Source of the DNA: Vibrio variabilis | GTDB taxonomy: Bacteria > Pseudomonadota > Gammaproteobacteria > Enterobacterales > Vibrionaceae | Length of the DNA: 64,000 bases | Direction: 5' to 3' | NCBI RefSeq assembly: GCF_003263785.1 | Contig: NZ_JYJK01000078.1 | Location: 62,001-126,000 of the forward strand | In this document: one piece after another, positions 57,095-64,000 of the stretch | Layout: every line of letters begins with the position of its first letter | How positions within the stretch are numbered: the stretch's first letter is position 1 | Program-made: the position numbers and the translations under genes | The notes under the pieces: model-generated | Database searches by the model: none | What the model saw: the letters and a program-made list of their open reading frames with translations, nothing else | What the model was told of the DNA's origin: nothing

Positions 57095-57121
57095 ACCGCG
57101 CTTTCGAGCGCGGTTTTTTTT
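57095..57121 (+). terminator. Terminator after malate synthase
   Basis: ACCGCGCT-TTCG-AGCGCGGT followed by eight T. Confidence 0.95.
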
Positions 57122-57165
57122 GCAGTGACTAACGGAAGTTTTACCTCAAAGCTGATATTGTCGTC

Positions 57166-57185
57166 ATTCCTGCGCAGGCAGGAAT
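57166..57185. repeat. REP-like dispersed palindrome
   Basis: ATTCCTGC-GCAG-GCAGGAAT inside tcgtcattcctgcgcagg, a palindrome often seen repeated between genes in proteobacterial genomes. Only one copy is in this window. Confidence 0.55.
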
Positions 57186-57461
57186 CTAATTACAGCGAGC
57201 GATAGACTCGGAGTCAAACTCGCTTTCGCCCCATTCCTTGTTTGAAGATATATTCCTTATGGCACCTATAGTGGCTGATGAAGTACTACGCCCATGCTTA
57301 GTCATTGGCTCTAACAAGAACTCATCAATATTTTATCTTTTAGGGTGTGTTACATGGCCACTGTCTAAAAGCATGAAAGTGCTCGCAAACCCTTTTGACG
57401 ATTAAATCTATTCAGGTTCACTGTAGTATGTTTCTTGTTCAGCTTAGGCTTAACAGGGATC

Positions 57462-60232
57462 ATGATGATAACAAGAAAATTACTCGTCTGTTTTTTATTG
57501 GGCGCCATATTATTGGGGTGTCAAACTACCCTTATCGAACAATCTTTTACGGCGGATACAAGTTGGCACACGACGACATTAGACAATGGGCTCATACTTC
57601 ATATCAAAGAAGTGCCGGGTCAAACCGTATCGACACGCTTTTTGGTTCGTACTGGTTCTAGAGATGAAGCAGATGACCAAAAAGGTTACGCGCACTTTCT
57701 TGAACATATGGCGTTTAACGGTACTGAAGCCTTTCCAAAAAATGACATCGTCGCTCTATTTGGTGAAGAAGGTGTCGCGTTCGGCCAGCACCTCAATGCT
57801 TTCACTACACATGCTAATACCGTCTATCAGGTTGATCTTCCCTCTGATGACAAACTAACCAACGCCTTAACCTGGTTCAGAGAAATTGCCACTTCACTTT
57901 CTCTAGACCCTGAGGAAGTATCGAGAGAGCGAGGCGTTGTGCTTGGCGAAATGCGTCTTCGATCTCAAACAATTGGAAACCTAGATTTTGAACTTTACCG
58001 ACTAATAGCAGAGCAATTATACGGTATTAAAGGGGATATTATTGGCAACGAAGACAGTATTCAAAATATCTCAGAGCAGCGATTAAGAGATTTCTACCAA
58101 ACTCACTACACACCAAATCGCAGTGAAATCTTTATTGCGGGGGATATTGACTCTACTTCAGTGATTACCGAGGTGAATACCATTTTTGGCCAGTGGTTTG
58201 CACCAGAAAACGGCTCACCTATCAACAATATCTCACCACTTAAGCGCTCAAAGAGTACCGTTCTTGGCGGAATTAACGGCTCATTCCCATCAACAACCAT
58301 ACTGTTGGATTTGGGCCCAAACACTATGGTGTCGGCGGCGGATTTCGAAGACTTTGCTGCGGCGAACATCTTGACTGATGCCATTAGCACGCGCTTGAAC
58401 GATCGAGCACGAGATCTAAATATACCCATACAAAATACTTATGCCGAGCTGATCCAATGGTTTGAGCGTGTGGTGATGAGAGTCCATATATCCTATGAAG
58501 CGCAGAACCAACAAACAGCCATGCAGTTTTTGGCTAAAGAGTTGGCTACGTTGAGAGACCATGGTTTAAGCAGTTTAGAGGTGGATGCACAAGCGAGTGC
58601 TTTTCTGAAGCTCGAATCCAACTTTGCTGACAACTACACGGCGCGCAACTATGCCGATGATCATGTCTTTTTTCGTATGATAGGCAGACAAACGTTGTCC
58701 CCAGAGACTTACAAATCGTTATCGGAAGCGTTGGTCTATCGGGCAGACAAAACCTGGTTTAATAAGCGGCTAACAAGTTTGCTTGAAAGTAATGATGTCC
58801 AAACGGTCGTTGCCATCGATCACCTCTATTTTTTCACTGAAGCACGACAAGAACAATTGGCTTTCGTCTCTGATATGGAGAGCACGTTTAAGCTAAGTGG
58901 CAAAGCGTTGATACTGCCGGAAGTCCTATCCGACTTTCCTCAGCCTGGTGACAGCGGTGAGATCGTGTCAATTGAGGAGCTCGATCCCAACACCTCCAAA
59001 TGGCAACTTAACAATGGTGTCGTTGTTTACCTCAGGAGTATGCCGAACGCCGGCGATGAAGTTCACGTATACGCTGGCTCAAAAGGTGGACTGGCCGCCC
59101 TTTCACCTTCACTTCGCCCCGCGGGTGATCTGATAGCAGGGGCGTACGCAGAGAGTGGTCTTGGCGGCTTTTCCTCCAATGATTACAATCGGTTAATGCT
59201 CAAAGAAAATGCGTTTCTTGAACCCATCGTTTGGGAGCATTTACACGGTTTTCATGGCAAATCGACCAAAGCCTCGCTGCCCTTAGTCCTTGCCTCTATC
59301 TATCAAGCTTTCAGCACGCAACACTCGATGACGAGATGTTTTCTCGTTACAAAAAGCAATTTATCACGAGCAATCGGCAGTATCTCGAATCCGTGAATGG
59401 AAAGGCATTTAAGGCAGTCTCAAATGCAATTTATGATTCTGACTCCGTTCGCTATACGAGAGCGTCTGAGGATTATGAAAAAGTGACGTCGAGTGACATG
59501 AAACTTGCTTATGAGCAACTAATGAAAACCAATCGTGGAATGGTATACGTCATCGCGGGAGATATCGCAGTAGACGAGTTCAAGCCACTGGCAAGAAGTT
59601 ATCTGGCGGCTATGACGTTCAATGAGTTGTCCGCGAATAAGCTCTATCAAGTGAAGTTGAATCCTAAAGATGAGGAACTCACATTTGCGTTTGGATCGGC
59701 AGGTAATAATGTGGAGCTGTTTTCAATGTTCGCGCGTAATGCGAAGGAGAAAACCACTAAGGATTATTTCTTAGCTGACATAGCAGGACGGATCGTAACT
59801 TCCCGTTTGACAGAACAAGTCAGGGAACTGGGAAGTCTGGATTACTCACCATATTCTTTCGTAGATTGGCCTGAAGGAGCTGACACTCAGCAACTGCTTA
59901 TTGTGATGAACTCTTCTATCATCAAACGAAAAGAGGCACGAATGGCGTTGAACGAGATTGTTGAGTCTATTGGCAATGGAGCCACAGAAGAAGAGTTCAA
60001 GAGCACAACAAAGCAGTTATCTCATGCCCTAAAAGATGGTTTATCGCAACCACATGAGCAGGCAAGAATGATATTCAACTATGTACTTGCCGATGCCGAC
60101 CCTTTGGCTGTGGTTAATCCTGATAGTGTGATTGATTCATTGACTCAAGAAGACATCAACCAGTATCTAAAAGCGTTTACGTCAAAAACAGCGACTCGGA
60201 TAGATGTAACTAACTTACCATCGGGGAACTAA
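57462..60232 (+). CDS. M16-family zinc peptidase lipoprotein, PqqL-like (frameshift)
   Basis: Restored to 923 residues. The signal peptide ends GAILLGC, a lipobox, so it is anchored by lipid facing the periplasm. The N-terminal M16 domain has the inverted zinc motif HFLEHMAFNGTEAF (HxxEH) and the downstream Glu (SRERGVVLGEMRLR). The second half is an inactive M16 domain. One missing base near 59312 breaks the frame between IYQ and FQHATLDDEMFSRYK. Relatives degrade small peptides or iron-binding proteins. Start at the first of two ATGs. Confidence 0.87.
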
Positions 60233-60237
60233 AGATT

Positions 60238-60262
60238 ATGCCGGGCATCTCCCGGCATTTTT
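60238..60262 (+). terminator. Terminator after the M16 gene
   Basis: ATGCCGGG-CATCT-CCCGGCAT followed by five T, six bases after the stop. Confidence 0.95.
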
Positions 60263-60462
60263 AATGCAGGGGTGGATGATAAAACCGGTCATTCGAACAT
60301 AGGTTTCACTTATTCCTATTTGTTCATATAGAGCCAATTAAGCTAACTCACTAGCTCAGAATTGTCCACACATGCCTTAGAAACCGAGCTACGTACTGCA
60401 AGGTTCAAAGACCTACCGCGCAGTGGCTGAGCATATTAGCCCTTCGGCCACATTCTCCAAGC

Positions 60463-60495
60463 GAAAAAAAACGCCAAGACAAACAGTCTTGGCGT
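60463..60495 (-). terminator. Strong minus-strand terminator downstream of recQ
   Basis: ACGCCAAGAC and GTCTTGGCGT (10-bp arms) are followed on the minus strand by eight T. It lies about 180 bases beyond the recQ stop, so it closes a long recQ 3' UTR or a separate small RNA. Confidence 0.85.
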
Positions 60496-60671
60496 CAAAG
60501 ATAGTAATCGTAAACTCGGGAGGCTGAGTCTCCCATGCTCTACAATCTCAAATATCCCTTTAGCTACTTTCCTGTAGCAACGTTGTGATCATATATTCAT
60601 CACCTCGATGGCAATACTAGCCTAAAGTGGTAAACACATCGTCATCAGTGCAATCTCATATTCCATTTTTA

Positions 60672-62818
60672 TTAACTTTGTGCCGCCATATTAGCGAGCA
60701 CACATTTTAGTGTGCCGTAGTCGTATTGCGCCTCAAAATGTTCGAACAGTGGTTTGAGAGCGTGTTGGGCAAGTGAATCGAGCGCTATGGCTTGCTGCGT
60801 GATTGTTTCGATCTCGTCTTCGCTTAAAGCGACCACGCTGTTTAACTCGCAGGCGTTTAATTCTATGGCTTGAGCTAGATGAGACATGATTGTTGTCGCC
60901 TTTAGTCCGCGTTTATTTGCGATGTCTTCAACGGTAAACCCTTTGTTAAGAAGTCCTAGAGACTCGAGCTCGGTATCTGATAGTTGCTTTTCAGCTTCGG
61001 ACTTAGGCTCAAGAACGGCGATGAAGGCAGCGCCGTTCTTCTCGATCTTAACTTCACCAAAACCTGAGATAGTCGAAAGTTCATCGAGGGTTTGTGGGCG
61101 CACGCTAGCGAGTGATTCCAACGTGGCATCATGACAAATCATGTAAGCCGGCACCGATTGCTGCTTAGCTAGCTCTGCACGAACCTCGCGAAGCTTTTCA
61201 TACTGCGGCATATCGGCAGTAGACAATGTGCCAGAGTTTTTCTTCTTAGCGCCTTTCGCCGCTTTTTTCGAGACTCGCAGTTTGCGAAGTTCGATGGGCT
61301 GCTCACCTTTTAGATAAGGACGACACAACTCGGTAAGCTGCAAACTGCCGTGTTCACCATGTACTTCCAGAAGGTTCATGGCAAGCAGTTGACGAAATAC
61401 TCCTTGCCACTCTTTCGCAGAAAGGTCGCCACCAATACCAAATGTAGAAAGGGTATCGTGCTGGTTTTGGGTAATTCGACTGTCGGCTTTACCTAAGAGA
61501 ATGTTGACTAAGTAGCTCACACCAAACCGCTGACCGGTTCGATACACAGTGGAGAGCGCCTTTTGCGTCGCTTGTAAGCCGTCCCAGGTTTCGGGTGGGG
61601 TGAGACAGTTATCGCAGTTTCCGCAAGGCGTTGATAGCGTTTCGCCAAAGTAGGCGAGTAGAGATTGGCGACGGCAAGTAGCCAAATCACAATAGCCAAG
61701 TAGTCGATTGAGTTTTTGAATGGATACGCGCTTATATTGCTCTGCGCCTTCGGAGTTTTGCACCATTTGTCGTTGTAGAACCATGTCTTGCATACCAAAA
61801 CTCATCCAAGCATTTGCAGGCATGCCATCACGTCCTGCACGGCCTGTTTCCTGGTAATAGGCTTCAATACTTTTTGGTAGGCTTAAATGCGCCACAAACC
61901 GAACATCGGGTTTATCAATCCCCATCCCAAATGCGATAGTAGCGACGACGATGATGCCGTCCTCACTCAAAAAACGGCGCTGGTGATTCGCGCGTTGCTC
62001 ACTTGATAGCCCTGCGTGGTAAGGCAAAGCGGTTTTGCCCATGTCACACAGCCACTGCGCTGTCTCTTCTACTTTTTTACGTGATAGGCAATAGACAATA
62101 CCGGCATCACCTTGATGATGAGTATCGATAAAGCGCCATAGCTCTTGTTTGGCATTGCAAGGTCGGAGACGTGGTAAGTGATGTTAGGACGATCAAAACT
62201 GTGAACATAAACATCGGCTTGCTCAAGTGCCAATTGAGCGATGATCTCTTCACGTGTTTTAAGATCGGCGGTAGCGGTGAGCGCGATTCTCGGCACGGCA
62301 GGAAAGCGCTGCTTGAGCACACTGAGCTGCTGATACTCCGGGCGAAAATCGTGACCCCATTGGCTTACACAGTGTGCTTCATCAATAGCAAACAGCGACA
62401 GGCTCGATTGCTCCAGCAAACGAAGCGTTTTTTCCATTAATAGTCGTTCAGGTGCGACATACAGGATTTGGATGTCACCAGTGAGTACTTGCTCCTCCAC
62501 GACTTGCTGATCGTACGGGCTCAATGTTGAGTTTAGGTAAGCAGCACGAACGCCAACTTGATGTAGGGCGTCGACTTGATCTTGCATCAGTGCGATAAGG
62601 GGAGATACCACAACGCCAACTCCCTGCCTTAGAATCGCCGGAATTTGATAACAAATAGATTTACCGCCGCCGGTTGGCATTAATGTCAGTACATCATTCC
62701 CCAACATCAACGAGTCGATAATATCCGCTTGTTGATGACGAAAATTATCGTAACCAAATAGAGATTTCAGCAGTTCATTGGGCGTGATGGGATTCGCGGT
62801 CGGAGTATTTGGCATCAT
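60672..62818 (-). CDS. recQ: RecQ DNA helicase with C-terminal HTH extension (frameshift)
   Basis: Restored to about 715 residues, some 100 longer than E. coli RecQ. It unwinds DNA 3' to 5' in recombination repair. Walker [26 protein letters not shown], and the zinc Cys set (CDLATCRRQ then TPCGNCDNC) are followed by an RQC winged helix, an HRDC domain ([20 protein letters not shown]) and an added helix-turn-helix domain ([20 protein letters not shown]). One missing base near 62152 (PNK then [12 protein letters not shown]) breaks the frame. It stands alone. Confidence 0.92.
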
Positions 62819-63148
62819 AGAAGCTTTGGGGTTATCACAAAGTGGGAAGATAGCGGGAAAGTGTGTCAGGAGCAGAGTAGGTTTTCAAGCATTCATCGAG
62901 ATAATGCGCAGTCATTCTCAATGTGGTTGTGGAACTGTGTCGTAAGAGTTGTACGACTTGAGGTTAGTCTTGTTATGACAAGGCTTTTTCAAGGTGCTGT
63001 GAGTGATTAGGAATGGGAACGCAGCGAGAGAAAGTCGGGCTTAGCTTGGCATATAAGCCCGACCTATACGGAGCTTTGGAATACTGTGCGTTTCCATCGC
63101 TTTTGCTGCCTTTTGCTAATAGTGCAAAGAGGTAACAATTTGTTAGAC

Positions 63149-63179
63149 ACAAGGTAGAAGAAAAGTTCCGCTACCTTGT
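63149..63179 (-). terminator. Hairpin after nagB
   Basis: ACAAGGTAG and CTACCTTGT arms, 21 bases beyond the nagB stop on the minus strand. No clear T run follows. Confidence 0.4.
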
Positions 63180-63199
63180 ATCTGAAGGCTTAAAAAAGC

Positions 63200-64000
63200 T
63201 TATAGACCTTTGATGTTCTCAACTTCAAGTTCGTTGAAGTAGCGAACTGTCTTCACTTTTAGCTCTTGTTGAGCTGCATCGTCAGCAACGATGATTGCTT
63301 TAGAGTGCATTTGTAGCGCAGTCACTGTCCACATGTGGTTTACAGAGCCTTCTACAGCCATTTGTAGAGCTTGAGCTTTGTTGTGACCCATAGTTAGGAT
63401 CATCACTTCTTCTGCGTCTAGTAGAGTTGCAACACCGATAGTTAGTGCGTATTTAGGCACTTGGTTGATGTCGTTGTCGAAGAAACGAGAGTTTGCGATA
63501 CGCGTGTCTTCTGTCAGTGTCTTGATACGAGTACGAGAGTTTAGAGATGAACCTGGCTCGTTGAACGCGATGTGACCATCGATGCCTACGCCGCCCATGA
63601 ATAGGTTGATCTTGCCGTATGAACGGATTTTCTCTTCGTATGCTGCACAGTGTGCGTCGATATCGTCCGCTAGACCGTCAAGAAGGTTGATGTTTTCTTC
63701 TTGGATATCAACGTGGTTGAAGAAGTTGTTGTACATGAAAGAGCGGTATGACTCAGGGTGCTCAGGGTCGATACCTACGTACTCATCCATGTTGAACGTC
63801 ACAACGTGTTTGAAGCTTACTTCGCCTGCTTTGTGCAGAGCGATAAGTGCTTTGTACGTTGAAAGAGGCGTTCCACCAGTTGGTAGACCCAAAACAAACG
63901 GCTTTTCTGCTGTCGGTTTGAAAGCGTTGATACGCTCAACGATGTGGCGAGCAGCCCATTTACCTACTTGTTCTGCGTTCTGTAATGGAATAAGTCTCAT
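63200..64000 (-). CDS. nagB: Glucosamine-6-phosphate deaminase
   Basis: A complete 266-residue enzyme whose ATG is at the window edge. Converts glucosamine-6-phosphate to fructose-6-phosphate and ammonia, the reverse of the GlmS direction. FNMDEYVG holds the catalytic Asp, and [17 protein letters not shown] the His and Glu. The length equals the E. coli enzyme, and residues for allosteric GlcNAc-6-phosphate binding look kept. Its promoter lies outside the window. Confidence 0.96.
   Translation of the reverse strand: MRLIPLQNAEQVGKWAARHIVERINAFKPTAEKPFVLGLPTGGTPLSTYKALIALHKAGEVSFKHVVTFNMDEYVGIDPEHPESYRSFMYNNFFNHVDIQEENINLLDGLADDIDAHCAAYEEKIRSYGKINLFMGGVGIDGHIAFNEPGSSLNSRTRIKTLTEDTRIANSRFFDNDINQVPKYALTIGVATLLDAEEVMILTMGHNKAQALQMAVEGSVNHMWTVTALQMHSKAIIVADDAAQQELKVKTVRYFNELEVENIKGL

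Noticed and set aside
1..64000. CRISPR arrays, tRNA or rRNA genes, prophage
   Set aside because: No regularly spaced repeats, cloverleaf-like stretches, rRNA-like segments or phage structural genes were found on reading through.

Overview
The window comes from a marine gammaproteobacterium of the Vibrionaceae, most likely a Vibrio. The mtlD-mtlR and DeoR-glmS pairs, the paralogous SecDF pair, the DUF2753 family, the divergent aceA/aceB region and the alginate catabolism genes all point there. No rRNA, tRNA, CRISPR array or prophage was seen. About 28 single-base indels break otherwise normal, often essential, genes (glmS, secD, secF, mtlD, malate synthase and others). Nearly all are one missing base that restores a canonical protein when put back, so this looks like an indel-prone draft assembly, not decay. 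Coordinates below span the restored genes.

Layout. (1) 1-5.1 kb: end of mtlA, mtlD, mtlR, then a DeoR-family regulator and glmS. (2) 5.2-19.6 kb: an envelope and ion-homeostasis block: an exported esterase, a 50-residue ORF coupled to an MscS channel, a LysR regulator, two outer-membrane-type proteins, MarC, MgtE, DedA, ChaA and a second SecDF pair. Five copies (plus one weak copy) of the near-palindrome GAATTAGAGAAATTC lie in its promoter regions. (3) 19.9-20.8 kb: a decayed IS5-family element. (4) 20.8-29.7 kb: LysR and a serine hydrolase, a GH20 hexosaminidase, small metal-related genes with Zur/Fur-like boxes, a TetR-NTF2 unit with duplicated operators, SMR and MATE exporters. (5) 30-48.5 kb: an alginate locus. 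(6) 48.5-57.1 kb: a cNMP/CBS/DUF294 protein with a DnaQ-like exonuclease, an ADP-ribosyltransferase-like orphan, isocitrate lyase, a LysR regulator and malate synthase G. (7) 57.4-64 kb: an M16 lipoprotein peptidase, a long RecQ, and NagB.

How the genes work together. In the alginate locus a PL7 lipoprotein lyase would cut polymer outside the cell. A KdgM-type porin passes oligomers. Two inner-membrane routes then exist: an ABC importer very similar to Sphingomonas AlgQ/AlgM1/AlgM2/AlgS, and an SSS-family sodium symporter. A PL17 exolyase makes monomer, KdgF speeds its linearisation, and a GarR-like reductase makes KDG. Two FadR-subfamily GntR regulators sit in the locus, and a palindrome TTGTAWTACAA fitting the FadR-subfamily consensus recurs nine times from the MATE promoter to the CBS protein promoter. 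This suggests one regulon linking alginate uptake with a MATE exporter and a signalling protein next to the glyoxylate-shunt genes.
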